Source: CAMEON01 sp045128275
GTDB lineage: Bacteria; Bacillota; Clostridia; Oscillospirales; CAG-272
NCBI GenBank assembly: GCA_045128275.1
Contig: JBGVRH010000063.1
Span: forward strand, 1-64,000
Direction: 5' to 3'
Length of the DNA: 64,000 bases
Shown: positions 16,601 to 25,600 of the stretch, one piece after another
Layout: each line of letters opens with the position of its first letter
Position numbering within the stretch: the first letter of the stretch is position 1
The notes under the pieces: generated by a model
What the model saw: the letters and a program-made list of their open reading frames with translations, nothing else
The model's database searches: none
Told to the model about the DNA's origin: nothing
Program-made: the position numbers and the translations under genes

Positions 16601-16819
16601 ATCGGGGCTTGACTCCGCAGGATCCGTTTCGTCGGGATCGGTGTCTGCGGGGAGCGTATCGGGGGCGGTGATGCCCTCGGACTCGGTGGGGATCTCGGCT
16701 GCTGTGGTGTCGGGGGCGGTATCCGTGGGTGTCGGGGTGTCCTTACAGGCTGTGAAGAGAAGGAGCACCGTCAGGCCGAGCAGGAGGACGAAAATGAGAT
16801 GCTTTCCAAGCCGTTTCAT
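13646..16819 (-). CDS. Giant PHP-domain (CehA/McbA-like) lipoprotein with LamG and duplicated C-terminal domains
   Basis: 1057-aa surface lipoprotein. Signal peptide with lipobox L-L-F-T-A-C (Cys25), a Thr/Pro/Asp/Glu linker to about residue 90, and a LamG-like jelly roll (about 150-330). A PHP-type metallohydrolase domain starts at G-D-A-H-T-H-S-T-L-S-D-G (about 455) and continues with A-T-D-H-N and F-P-A-H-P metal-binding blocks. The C-terminus holds two related domains of about 110 residues (about 815-925 and 944-1057), both with F-V-P-G-Q-D-A-S-I-Y-W and G-D-N-R-G-N-W-Q-V-G-H-M-Y. PHP proteins of this kind cleave phosphoesters; the substrate is unknown. AAAGGAG precedes the start. It probably forms an operon with the gene at 16858-19311. 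Confidence 0.82.
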   Translation of the reverse strand: MKRLGKHLIFVLLLGLTVLLLFTACKDTPTPTDTAPDTTAAEIPTESEGITAPDTLPADTDPDETDPAESSPDGSTPSDTAPEPDGIHIPDPSVNVEYTPKDGVLAQMGIFDGKTLGDAVGYAATMLAGGEIGSCEVTHKGKTYTIPAYRKTAAEGQSAALDLSAYAEDETLRASITDGYTIELTVQLTETLGDGFQALFSATQNGMFGLALEDGKFLFQQFDSSTRNYTSVLAKEEATVGELYHLVGVYSAERKMLRFYINGVEQGTIKAGDFAFGESPFIYVIGADVGYNRVITDYPAPPTVFTGAAIHDKAMDPADVTALYEKTVAWLSDPVPPLRPYHPAAEYYFSDLKMSGEAKAGKDVELSATLHNDSDTDRVFKLSLSHPLLAVSCAEAAQSVTVKAGETAPVTFKLKINDGGSMLFDLKLLSQSDLTVMAESLPLVAAGLGYYVGDAHTHSTLSDGRDSLTDNFGTAVGKGHAFMIATDHNYDVTQTSPISQAVAHYQNFLAITANEITTEYGHMLEYGVPHRHSGGHTGHMWEIMAAYRPDAAEWQRLMNEIISEGGLCFPAHPFYFSNTGSWKWPGVGADQTQVFVYKGFTGIEVYNADSYANGITKGATEKAFEWWDRYNLKGEQRYYGISNTDGHGKEIVSRTGNALLLEEVTPAAVLDALKNGHFYGTNGAEIRFDIDGVSMGDALSLPESGKATLTLRVADQGAPLTKILLYTYTMTGNVEEAYQARIVETLFDSEKDGETHLFELTREIEVQDGQFFRVEVFSESSLYGDFDAMGGFAFTNPIWVGDLIEAKYEDNVTVIERKLTLNKTAFAQGEDILITPVANPKTDTLAVYPVDFVPGQDASIYWTRFEGNPDGSVVIPSGVTVKMTDLPGDNRGNWQVGHMYEMLPVGEYKVVLRDDTGAVVAQVNFTVTAKSQDSENPAEPDETRRIELDKETYKVGEDIWITAGGTIATDQICIYPRNFVPGQDASIYWARFEGYPGATATVVAGSTFKLTDIPGDNRGNWQVGHMYDVLPAGEYKAVIRGADGSVVLQVDFTVEEP

Positions 16820-16857
16820 TGTGAGATTCTCCTTTCACGGAATCGAAATTTTCGGGG

Positions 16858-19311
16858 TTAAGATTCGGGGAATTGGATAGATGGATCGTGAGCCTGCCCG
16901 AAGACCTCCATCTCGCTCATCTCGATGCAGTAGCCGCCGCCCGCGGTACTGGACTGGGTAAGACGGGTGGCGTAGAGGCGGACGTAGCGGGCGGGGACGA
17001 GATCAAACGCGAGGATACGGTCATCCTGGGTCTGGGGATTGTTGTCCCCCTTGACCGACTTGACCGTGACAAAGGTCTCGCCGTCCAACGAGACCTGGAT
17101 CTCGTAGTCCTCGGGGAAGACGTTGACCCCGTTCCAGATGCCGCGAGGCACCAGCTTGACGCAGTTGAGATCGTAGACCGCCAAGAGGTCAACGGTGATC
17201 CACTCCTTGGAGGAGGCCCGCTCGTTGCGGAACAGCTCGGAGGCCCAGGCGCGGGTGTAGTCGCCGTCGGTGATGTAGGTATGGTGGCAGGTCCACTCGG
17301 GAACGTCGGTGGTGGAGGAGAAGTCCACCACGGGCTTGTTCAGGGCAAGATTCTGTCCCTCGGTGAGATCCTCGGCGGTGTAGGCCGTGGGGATCCTGTC
17401 GGGGATACTGCCGTCGTCCTTGTAGACCATCAGCTCACCGATGTCGGCATAGCCGCCGGCTCCCTTGAGGCCGCGGACACAGACTCGGACAAAGCGAGCC
17501 TCGGTGTCGGCAAAGCGGAAGACCGATACGAAATCCCGAGGGAGAGCCTCTGTGTTCTTGACTACCTCTGTCCAGCTCGTGCCGTCGGCAGAGACCAGCA
17601 GGGAGAAGTCGGTGGGGCTGAAGACACCGCAGAGAGGCCCCACCCCGGCGGGGTAAAGGTCGATACGGTTGACCGTCTTGACCTCGCCCAGATCCACGGT
17701 CAGGAGCTGATCCTCCCCCCGCTTGGCGGTGAGGCGGGCGGCACTTGCGCTATCCACGATGCCGTCGGTGAGGTTGTAGAGGTAGTAGTTCTCGGAGCCC
17801 ATGGAGGAAGTACCCTTGACGGGGGCGTGGAGGGCCAGGTTTTGGTTCTGCTCGGTCTCGGTCTTCACGAAATCTCCCGCGGGGAGCTTGATGAGGGCGC
17901 AGTCTCCTGCCGCGAGAGTCAGGGTAATACCGCCGTCCCGCAGGGCAGTCTCGGTCAGCGCGCCGGTTTCGTCGCTAACGAGGAAAATCGAGGTCAGACC
18001 CGCAAGGGTGAGGGTGACAGTCTGCTCCTTGGTGATGTCCTTGTTCACGACGAAGACGTATTCGCCGTCGCCCCGCCGCTCCTCCATAAAGGAGAGAATG
18101 ACGTCGGCCTGTCCCGCCTGCACGAAGCAATCCCCGGGCAAAAGCTCGTAGGCACCGCCCGTTTTGTTGCGGCTGTGGTAGACCTGCATGGCATCGCAGG
18201 CGGCCAGGTGGGTACCGATGGCGTGGATCTTTTTGTTGATCTTCACCACCTCGTGATACAGCTCGGTGGGCTTGTTGTCGCGGTCGAGGATGGCCACGGT
18301 GTAGTTGCCCTCGTCGGTGGTGGGCGTGCCCCAGGTGAAGAACTTGATCTCCTTGACACCGTAGGCCAGGGCGGCCATCATGTTGTAGCGGAGATCCGCT
18401 CCCGAGGGGGTGCGGTAGCCCCCCACCATACCCACCGACTGGACGTAAACGGCGGTATCACAGCCCGTGATCAGACCCGCGCGGCGGATGTCCTCGTAGT
18501 TGGAGAACAGACCGTGCTCGTTGACGCCTCCGCCCTCGGGGAAGCAGTAGCAATCCATGGAGAGAGTCCCCCCGTTTTTCAGCAGCCCGCCGTAGTCACA
18601 GAGCTGGCGGAGGTACACGTCACGGGAGGGGTAGGCCGCCCCGGGAAGGAAGTTGACGTTGACGTAGGCATCGGGGCAGACCTCGCGGAAGATGTTCTCG
18701 GCGTGGGCGTAGGGAGAGGGGTTGTAGGGCTCATCCACGATGAAGAAACCGCCGAAGCCGGGGAGATCCTTATACTTTTCCGCGATCTTCCGCAGCTGCT
18801 CGTCGGACTGATTCAGAGCGTTCATAACGTCCACGTCACGGGTCAGGAGCTTGAGACCGTAGCGGTCGCAATCCTCCATGGCGGCCTTGTACCACTTGAA
18901 GGTATGGGACTCGGCCACCCACGGGCGGGAGGGGTACACGTGGGACAGGATGTCAATGTCAGCGTCCTTGCAGAGCTGCAGCATCTCGTCCCGCAGGCTC
19001 TCGGTCATGAGAGGGACGAGGTAGGCGTTGAGGGTAATGTTATCACGCATGGTAGGCTCTCCTGCGGAAGGATTTTCGGGGGCGGTCTCAACGGGGTCCG
19101 TAGCGGGGGGATCCGTGTCCGCTGGATCGGTGGGGTTCACGGCATCCGTCTCGCCAGGTGTATCGGTGGGTATCTCCCCCGCGGTAGTATCCTCCGAAGG
19201 AGGGGGCGTGGGTTGGCAGGCAAGCAGGCCTACAGGCAAAAGACTCAGACATAATAGCAGGATGCTCAAGCGGACAGAAAGCCTGCTGCGTATGATATGA
19301 CGACTGTACAT
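16858..19311 (-). CDS. Surface lipoprotein: glycosidase-like barrel plus two discoidin (F5/8 C) domains
   Basis: 817-aa protein. The signal peptide ends in L-L-A-C-Q, followed by a Thr/Pro/Asp linker. Residues about 75-420 look like a TIM-barrel glycoside-hydrolase-like domain (V-D-E-P-Y-N, K-E-I-K-F-F-T-W-G). Two discoidin/CBM32-type domains follow at about 488-640 (N-L-A-L-H-A-P-V) and 650-800 (N-L-A-L-N-K-P-V), each with L-T-V-D-L-type and F-V-R-V/Y-V-R-L strands. It likely binds and processes a glycan at the cell surface. GGAGG precedes ATG 19311, immediately after the terminator hairpin of the AraC gene. The next gene starts 38 bases downstream. Confidence 0.8.
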   Translation of the reverse strand: MYSRHIIRSRLSVRLSILLLCLSLLPVGLLACQPTPPPSEDTTAGEIPTDTPGETDAVNPTDPADTDPPATDPVETAPENPSAGEPTMRDNITLNAYLVPLMTESLRDEMLQLCKDADIDILSHVYPSRPWVAESHTFKWYKAAMEDCDRYGLKLLTRDVDVMNALNQSDEQLRKIAEKYKDLPGFGGFFIVDEPYNPSPYAHAENIFREVCPDAYVNVNFLPGAAYPSRDVYLRQLCDYGGLLKNGGTLSMDCYCFPEGGGVNEHGLFSNYEDIRRAGLITGCDTAVYVQSVGMVGGYRTPSGADLRYNMMAALAYGVKEIKFFTWGTPTTDEGNYTVAILDRDNKPTELYHEVVKINKKIHAIGTHLAACDAMQVYHSRNKTGGAYELLPGDCFVQAGQADVILSFMEERRGDGEYVFVVNKDITKEQTVTLTLAGLTSIFLVSDETGALTETALRDGGITLTLAAGDCALIKLPAGDFVKTETEQNQNLALHAPVKGTSSMGSENYYLYNLTDGIVDSASAARLTAKRGEDQLLTVDLGEVKTVNRIDLYPAGVGPLCGVFSPTDFSLLVSADGTSWTEVVKNTEALPRDFVSVFRFADTEARFVRVCVRGLKGAGGYADIGELMVYKDDGSIPDRIPTAYTAEDLTEGQNLALNKPVVDFSSTTDVPEWTCHHTYITDGDYTRAWASELFRNERASSKEWITVDLLAVYDLNCVKLVPRGIWNGVNVFPEDYEIQVSLDGETFVTVKSVKGDNNPQTQDDRILAFDLVPARYVRLYATRLTQSSTAGGGYCIEMSEMEVFGQAHDPSIQFPES

Positions 19312-19323
19312 GGCAACCTCCAA

Positions 19324-19370
19324 TAAAAAATATGGGTAAACTGATGGAAAATCCACCATCTACCCATATT
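19324..19370 (-). terminator. Terminator hairpin between the AraC gene and the lipoprotein gene
   Basis: AATATGGGTA (19329-19338) pairs with TACCCATATT (19361-19370), with an inner GATGG/CCATC stem; the minus strand runs into TTTTTT and then directly into the GGAGG of the next gene. It may act as an attenuator as well as a terminator. Confidence 0.75.
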
Positions 19371-19414
19371 TTATCATAGGTTATGCACAGAATCTATAAC
19401 GAAATAGGCCTTCA

Positions 19415-20335
19415 CTATAACGATTTTGGCAATCCAATGCGGTATGCGGTGGGCGTGATGCCGTACAGCCGTTTGAAGGTCTTGGTAAAGAAGCTGTGAG
19501 AGGCGAATCCGCACCGTGCGGCGATCTCGGACAGGCTGAGGTCACTCCCCGAAAGCAGGGCGGTGGCCCGCTCCATGCGGCAGGAGATCTGGTACTCCTT
19601 AGGGGTCTTTCCCGTATAGCCCTTGAAGCGGCGGATAAAGCTGCTCTGCTCCATATAGAAACGGGCAGCCAGCTCGGAGACTCGCAGCTCCTCTGCACAC
19701 CTCTCGGACAGAACGGCAGTTGCCTCTCGCACCCATGCGGGATATTGCTTGGGAGAGGGTTCCCCTCCGTAATACTCCTCCAAGGCCTCGGTGAGCAACC
19801 GCGTGATCAGCAGGTTGACCGTCAGCTCTCCCATGGGTGAAAGATTTCCCAGCTCTTTGGTAATACGGTCCAGAAGCTCGGTATAGTGCCCCGCTTCCCG
19901 TGGGCGGATCACGGTAAAGCCCCCCTGATTCCAAAGGCTTTCGAAATACTCGCAGTACTCCCCTGCGATATTGACAAAGCAGAACCGCCAGTCGTCGTTG
20001 AGGCTGCGGGTCAGGGCGGGCAGGGCACTGCTGACAAAGACCATATCCCCTCGCTCCACCCGCCTGGTCTCACCGCGGTAGGTGATCTCTCCCGCGCCGC
20101 TGACCGTCACGAAAAAGCAGTAGGCGTCAAAGCCCTCGCGGTAGTAGGAAAAGCCCCGTCCCTCGCGATACTTGCCTGTTGATCGGGCCACAAACGGCAG
20201 CTCTGACCCTTGCGCGATCTTACCGTGAAGAACGTTCACCGGGGCCTCAATACTGTCCATGCTCAAGGCCTCTCGGGGCGCGGTTTTCTGCCCGTCGGCA
20301 TCCGGGACAGACCGTTTGTTCTCTTTCTCATCCAT
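19415..20335 (-). CDS. AraC/XylS-family regulator
   Basis: 306-aa transcription factor. The N-terminal cupin domain (about 50-180; R-V-E-R-G-D-M-V-F-V) would sense a ligand, probably a sugar. The C-terminal pair of helix-turn-helix motifs (about 205-300) includes S-E-L-A-A-R-F-Y-M-E-Q-S and L-S-E-I-A-A-R-C-G-F-A-S-H-S-F-F-T-K-T-F-K, the standard AraC signature. GGAG lies upstream of ATG 20335. It precedes two surface lipoproteins on the same strand, which are its natural targets (inference). Confidence 0.9.
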   Translation of the reverse strand: MDEKENKRSVPDADGQKTAPREALSMDSIEAPVNVLHGKIAQGSELPFVARSTGKYREGRGFSYYREGFDAYCFFVTVSGAGEITYRGETRRVERGDMVFVSSALPALTRSLNDDWRFCFVNIAGEYCEYFESLWNQGGFTVIRPREAGHYTELLDRITKELGNLSPMGELTVNLLITRLLTEALEEYYGGEPSPKQYPAWVREATAVLSERCAEELRVSELAARFYMEQSSFIRRFKGYTGKTPKEYQISCRMERATALLSGSDLSLSEIAARCGFASHSFFTKTFKRLYGITPTAYRIGLPKSL

Positions 20336-20401
20336 AGGCGCACGCTCCTTTTGAGGAATTTGTCCGTAGTTGCGGACGGTCAGAAGGGAGATCACGACTT
20401 T

Positions 20402-20430
20402 ATTGTAGCACAAAAATACTGTTCTGTCAA
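20402..20430 (-). promoter_or_regulatory. Sigma-A promoter of the AraC gene
   Basis: Minus strand TTGACA (20425-20430), 17 bp, TACAAT (20402-20407). Confidence 0.8.
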
Positions 20431-20589
20431 CAGAATCGAGCCATTCGGGATGCAGCGTGAAGCTTTTGGTCTCCTGGGATTACGGGCACGAAACAAAAGG
20501 CCTTCGTATAGTTGACCCGATACGAAAGCTTTGGGTGATGAAATCGTCATGCACGATGACCTCCGATCTTTGATCGGTAACTGAAATGT

Positions 20590-20823
20590 TTTTCCATAAT
20601 CCTACGTGGAACGGTCCCGATGAAAATCGGGGCTGTTCTGTTTATACGGGGTGGAAAGAGAATTTCGATATCGAAAATGGATCGTGTGAAACGAGCCGTA
20701 TGAAAGATTCTGAGGGCACAGAGAGGCACTTGGAAACGCCTATAAGCCTTACGGGAATAGGAAAAAAAGAAGAACCTAAGACAAACAACAGGCTATGCCA
20801 TGTGTTCGTTTTAGGTTCTTATT
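20590..20823. repeat. Dispersed flank repeat, copy A
   Basis: About 235 bp similar to 41575-41796, with a shorter third copy at 33888-34000. It includes a terminator-type hairpin AACGGTCCCGA/TCGGGGCTGTT (20610-20637), the segment GAAACGAGCCGTA, and a second hairpin AAGAACCTAA...TTAGGTTCTT (20769-20820) preceded by seven A. It ends at TTGGCGGAGATGG, the complement of the tRNA-Ser 3' end. Confidence 0.7.
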
Positions 20824-20877
20824 GGCGGAGATGGGGGAATGCCATTCATGTACACAACACCCTGTACTCCTTAAAAT
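20762..20877 (-). ncRNA. Small transcription unit A: promoter, 12-codon ORF, terminator
   Basis: Minus strand TTGACA (20907-20912), 17 bp, TACAAT (20884-20889), then about 115 nt ending in the hairpin AAGAACCTAA...TTAGGTTCTT and T7. Inside is ATG at 20849 encoding MNGIPPSPPIRT, whose stop (20811-20813) lies in the hairpin arm. The segment CCCCATCTCCGCCA equals a tRNA-Ser 3' end. Nearly identical to unit E (33936-34051). It could be a small RNA, a microprotein gene or an integration scar. Confidence 0.5.
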
Positions 20878-20943
20878 GGCTATATTGTATCACAGAAATC
20901 CTTCCCTGTCAACAGATTCTTCCCGCCGTCTCCCCGCGGGGAA

Positions 20944-21663
20944 TCACTCTTCCGCTTGCCTTTTCTTCCGCATCGCCGCCGCGATCACGTCGTTCACATT
21001 GTCTTGCTTGATGGTAGCAGGATACTTCTTGACCATTTCAGCAAGCGCTGCCCTCGCAGCCCGTTCATCCTCGCTGAGCTCCACGAACAGGGCAGAGAGA
21101 TCCTCGCAGGCAAGGATCCTCTCCAAAAGCCCCCGCGCGTGATCCGCCACGTTGTCCCAGCTGCCGTACAATTTCCGTACAGCCACGTCGATCATTTCAT
21201 AGGTCAACGGCTTGCCGGCCATCTGTTGCTCGTACACAATACCCGCTATGTCCGACAGATCCTTCTTGTACTGTCTTCCGGATACCAGCTTCATGGCTAC
21301 AAGATACTCTGATCTGACGGTACGGATCTGGAGGACACCTGAAAAGGTTTTGTAATACTCGGAGTACTGTACGATCTTCGGGGTATACGAGGCTGTCTTT
21401 TTGAAATCATCATTGACCCAACCGTTGGGCAAGCCGAACTTATCACCCACGGCGTTGATTGCCTCTTTCATGATCGCGGGGGAATCGTAGCTAGCGTCAA
21501 TATCGTAGGAAGAGGCACGAAACCCGTAATTGATCAGCACCGACGCGCCCCCAACCAGGATCATTTCCGCAGGTGCTCCGTGCCCTCTTTTCCGATACTC
21601 CTTGGCGAGTTCTTTCAGGTAACCTTCCAAATTTTCCTTCGTAAAAGGAATATCAATAGACAT
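20944..21663 (-). CDS. Nucleotidyltransferase-like toxin (DUF6036/AbiEii type)
   Basis: 239-aa protein. The N-terminal half has the minimal nucleotidyltransferase signature V-G-G-A-S-V (about 37-42) followed by S-Y-D-I-D-A (about 54-59), as in AbiEii-like and MNT-type enzymes that modify tRNA or proteins in abortive-infection and toxin-antitoxin modules. The C-terminal half is helical. ATG 21663 is preferred (GTGAGG upstream) over a GTG at 21675. It overlaps the XRE gene upstream by 11 bases, so translation is coupled. A broken copy of its 3' end lies at 34118-34246. Confidence 0.78.
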   Translation of the reverse strand: MSIDIPFTKENLEGYLKELAKEYRKRGHGAPAEMILVGGASVLINYGFRASSYDIDASYDSPAIMKEAINAVGDKFGLPNGWVNDDFKKTASYTPKIVQYSEYYKTFSGVLQIRTVRSEYLVAMKLVSGRQYKKDLSDIAGIVYEQQMAGKPLTYEMIDVAVRKLYGSWDNVADHARGLLERILACEDLSALFVELSEDERAARAALAEMVKKYPATIKQDNVNDVIAAAMRKKRQAEE

Positions 21664-22219
21664 TTCGGACCTCACTTTCTACAATGTTGAATCGCAAAAA
21701 TTCGGGGATCGCTTCCCTCTTGCATTTTTCCTTCGCGTCCGTATCCCCGTCCAATTTTGCCAGAAGCAGAACGTCTCTTGGATACAGCGGCTCCTTCAAC
21801 GAATGGGTGCGGATCTCATCATATCTGGTGCAAAGCGGAATGCCGTGGATCCTGCTCAGATAGTCCACCATCGCCAGCAGATAGAAGGCTTCGGGATACC
21901 ATCTCTTGCTCCAGTATTTGCTGATTTCATCCTTTTGCAAGGTCTCAACAATGAAATCCAGTTCATCCCGATCCTTCACAAGATGGCACACGTTACTTTT
22001 GAAAATCTCAAAATCCGGCCGCGGCTCCATAGAGTCCGTCAGAAGCTCCTCCATGGAAACGTTCAGGATCTTTGACAGCTTATATACTGTTTCCGCCGAG
22101 CATTTCTCCAGCCTTGTTTTGCCACGCACCACCTCAGACAATGTTGTGTACGGAATACCGCTGAGCTTCGCGCACTGGTACATGGATATGTTTCTCTCTT
22201 TCAGCATGGCGTCAAGCAT
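21653..22219 (-). CDS. XRE-family antitoxin/regulator paired with the nucleotidyltransferase
   Basis: 188-aa protein. A Cro/CI helix-turn-helix is at about residues 10-62 (Y-Q-C-A-K-L-S-G-I-P-Y-T-T-L-S-E-V-V-R-G). The C-terminal region (about 70-188) has no family I can name. GGAGG precedes ATG 22219. It is the first gene of the two-gene operon, and its promoter contains a perfect inverted repeat between the -35 and -10 boxes, the expected arrangement for autorepression. Likely the antitoxin half of an AbiE-like module (inference from order and domains). Confidence 0.8.
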   Translation of the reverse strand: MLDAMLKERNISMYQCAKLSGIPYTTLSEVVRGKTRLEKCSAETVYKLSKILNVSMEELLTDSMEPRPDFEIFKSNVCHLVKDRDELDFIVETLQKDEISKYWSKRWYPEAFYLLAMVDYLSRIHGIPLCTRYDEIRTHSLKEPLYPRDVLLLAKLDGDTDAKEKCKREAIPEFLRFNIVESEVRNVY

Positions 22220-22245
22220 GGAATTCGCCTCCTTTCCTTGATATT

Positions 22246-22274
22246 ATTATAACGCTTTTCCGTTATATTGTCAA
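22246..22274 (-). promoter_or_regulatory. Promoter with embedded operator for the toxin-antitoxin operon
   Basis: Minus strand TTGACA (22269-22274), 17 bp, TATAAT (22246-22251). The inverted repeat TATAACG-N6-CGTTATA (22248-22267) fills the spacer and overlaps the -10 box, so a bound XRE dimer would block RNA polymerase. Confidence 0.8.
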
Positions 22275-22324
22275 TAGTATCGGCGGATTTTGAGAAAATT
22301 ATTGTTATGTGGGAAAAAAGTATA

Positions 22325-22430
22325 GAAAAAAACCCGAACCGAACAGTAATGTATTCGATTCAGGTCCTTTTTGTGGCGGAGATGGGGGGAAGGCCGATCA
22401 TGTACACAACAGTTCCTTCTCCCCTTTGGT
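22325..22430 (-). ncRNA. Small transcription unit B: promoter, 13-codon ORF, terminator
   Basis: Minus strand TTGACG (22460-22465), 17 bp, TATAGT (22437-22442). The transcript holds GGGGAGAAGG, then TTGTGTACATG with ATG at 22401 encoding MIGLPPISATKRT and stop at 22360-22362 inside a 12-bp hairpin followed by T7. Promoter and hairpin sequences differ from unit A, but the middle (TTGTGTACATGA to CCATCTCCGCCA) is conserved, so the conserved part is the RNA/micro-ORF itself. Confidence 0.5.
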
Positions 22431-22579
22431 AACCATACTATAGCAGAAAACACGGGTCGCGTCAATGATCCCCCATGCGTTACCTATACCTGTACGAAGG
22501 CGGTAGGCTTCATGTGATATTGAGAGCAAAGCTCCTTTAACAGGATACGGTCTTCATTCCAATTTTTTTCGGTTCTGTA

Positions 22580-22608
22580 TTGCATTTCCCCGTTCCCTAT
22601 GCTATAAT
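22580..22608 (+). promoter_or_regulatory. Sigma-A promoter of the helicase-nuclease gene
   Basis: TTGCAT (22580-22585), 17 bp, TATAAT (22603-22608), 51 bases before the ATG. Confidence 0.75.
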
Positions 22609-22658
22609 AAAGGGAGAGATCAAGCTTCAAAAGTCAAATTTCAACGAAGGAGTAGCGC

Positions 22659-25600
22659 ATGGATACCCAAAAGCTAAATCGTTGGGCAGAGCTGCTGCTG
22701 GACACGGGAAAACGGAATAATCTGGTCAATTTCAAGGATACCAAAACCTCGTCCGTGGAGGTTCTTTTTCCCAATACCGCCACGCTGTTTTCCAAAGCAG
22801 AGAATTCGCCTGTGTTTGAGGTATATGATCCCAAGCTGGCTGATGATAAGGATGAGCTTGAGGAGACGGACGCGTCTTTGCCTGCCGTGTTGGAGAACGT
22901 GATCACCGACGGCGCGGAGCCCATCGCGGCTCCCGAGGAGGTTTCGGACACCGAGGATCCCGCCCGAGCCGCGTATCTCCGAGAGCACATCGCAAAGGTA
23001 CGTAAGCAAAGCCAGATCCTACTCTATAATTCCGCCGCCAACCCCTTGATCGCTCTTAAGAGCATCCATAAAAGAGCCGCCTCGGCTATTGAGGAAACCG
23101 GTGTCAACGTCGCTTACATGGCCTTCGGCTTTATCCATTGGAAGGAATCCGCCGATTCCCAGCCGATTTTCCGCGCGCCCATCCTCCTGGCGCCCGTTCT
23201 TTTTGAAAACGAGTCCGCTATTGAGCCCTATCAGATCCGTATGACCGAGGATGACGTCATTGTCAACCCCACCTTCAGCTTCAAGCTCCATGCCGAATAC
23301 AACGTCACGCTCCCGCCCTTGGGCGAGGAATCCTTTGAGGAATACATCGCGAAGGTGTCCGATACCGTAACTAAGCTGGGTTGGTCGGTCTCGACCGAGT
23401 GCAAGATCGGTATTTTCTCCTTCTTGAAGATCAATATGTATCAGGATCTCAAGGAAAACGCCGAGACCATTCTGGGAAACGACAACGTCAGACGCCTGTT
23501 GGGAGAACCCGTGGAGGATAGAGAGGGCGATACCGAAAGCGGAACCGCGCCTGTGATCCACAACATACTCGTGGATCTTCACAACGTGGTAGACGCGGAT
23601 TCCAGCCAATTGGAAGCCATCCGCATGGCCAAGGAAGGCAAAAGCTTTGTCCTGCAGGGTCCTCCCGGCACCGGTAAGAGCCAGACGATCACCAACATAC
23701 TCGCCGAGTGTCTCAGCGACGGCAAGAAGGTCCTGTTCGTCTCCGAAAAGCTGGCGGCTTTGAACGTCGTGTACGAAAAACTCAAGCAGGCGGGACTGGA
23801 GGAGTTCTGTCTGGAGCTGCACAGCCACAAGGCCAATAAAAAGGACGTGATCGCCGATCTTTGCCAAACCATCCGAAAAGCGCCAACTCGGGTCAAGGAG
23901 GAAGCGGCGGCGGAGATCTCCGCTAAGATCAAAGCGCAAAAGCAGCTGGACACCTATGCTGCCGAGCTGCACAAGCCCCGCCCCGTGGTGGGTAAGTCGC
24001 TGTTCCAATTGATCAGCGCCCACGCCGCCCTCAATCGCGCCGAAGATATCGACTATATAATCCCCGAAGTGGATACCAAGGATGAGAACTATCTGAACGA
24101 GCTCTGCGCTCTGCTGGATCAGTATTCCTCCTTTATTTCCACCATCGGCTATGACTACCGAAGCCACGCATGGCTGGGCTTTTGCAAAAACGATCTTTCG
24201 CAAAGAGCCAGACTGACCCTGCAAAACGATCTTGAGATCGCTGAAAAGACCTTGCGTGCGCTTTCGGCAGTCGTTCAGAGCTTGAAGGAAGCTTACGGTC
24301 TGCCTATCGACGACCTCCGGGCGCTGTACCGTTACCATGAATTTCTTCAATTCTACAGTGAATCCGACGTCATCACTCCCTCGCTGCTCTCGGCTTCGGC
24401 GGTTCAGACCGTACAGGAGGCACTGTCCCGACTGATCCCCGCAGCGCGCGATATCGTCACTGCCCGCGAAGCCTTATCCGCGGAATACGATTCCGAGTTA
24501 TACGCCCTCGACGGCGCGGATCTCCATAAGCAGCTGACCCGCAGGTTTGACAGCATCTTTTCCCGCCTGTTCAATGGGGATTACCGCCGCATCATCCAGG
24601 ACATCCGACTCTGCCGTAAGGACGGCAAAAAGGTATCCTATGCCGAAGCCGTCCGCGTCACCAGGTTGCTCGCCGACTATCGGAGCAGTCTGGAGGAGTT
24701 CGAGACCGTCGCGCCTGCCGTGGCCTCCCACCTCGGCCCCGCTTACGTTGGCGTTGACAGTCCTTGGGAGCGGATCTCCGCGGAGGTGACTCGGCTTTCC
24801 GAGCTACTCCCTCGTATAGGCGATCTCGGTTCCCTGCCGACGGTTCCCATCGCTCTGCACCGAGAGAATCAGGAGCGCGTTGCCGCCGCTGTCCAAAGCA
24901 TATCCGAGATCCGCACCCGCGACGGAGCCATACTGGAGGCTGTCAGCGGTTGCTTCGATCCCCTCTTCTGGGATCTGTACGGGACCCCCTTTGAAGCCGC
25001 GATCCGCAAGTGCGCGGAGTGTCCCAATAAAATGGATACTCTGGAGAACTGGTGCCGTTTCTACGATCTGCTGGTGCGCCTCCACGGTCTGAACGCGCTC
25101 ACCTTTATCCACTACCTCATTGATCACGGTCTGGCCTCCCATCACGTCTCGGACATCTACCGCCGCGCGTATTACAGCCAGCAGATCGAATCCATCATCT
25201 ACATGGAGCCGTCCCTCGCGGGATTCTCCCGCATCGCGCAGGACAAGGCTGTCAGAACCTTTGCCGAAAAGGACGAGCATCAATTCGGCATCAGCCGGGC
25301 CCGCATCAAGGCCGAGCTGTCGTCCATGCGTCCTCCTTTGGATATGATGGCCGCGGGCAGTGCTACCTCGATCCTGTTGCGCGAGGGAGAGAAAAAGCGA
25401 AAGCAAAAGAGCATCCGCACGCTGCTCTCCGAGATCGGCGATCTGATCCAGGTAATCAAGCCTTGCTTCCTTATGTCCCCGCTGAGTGTCAGTACGTTTC
25501 TCAGCGCGTCGGGTATCCGCTTTGACGTGATCGTTTTTGACGAGGCATCCCAGATCTTTCCCCAGGATGCCGTTGGCGCGATCTACCGCGGCAAACAGCT

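Noticed and set aside
13745..16612. 955-codon plus-strand open frame opposite the PHP lipoprotein gene
   Set aside because: It mirrors a GC-rich gene in the complementary frame, has no ribosome site, and its translation is Gly/His/Val-rich without any domain.
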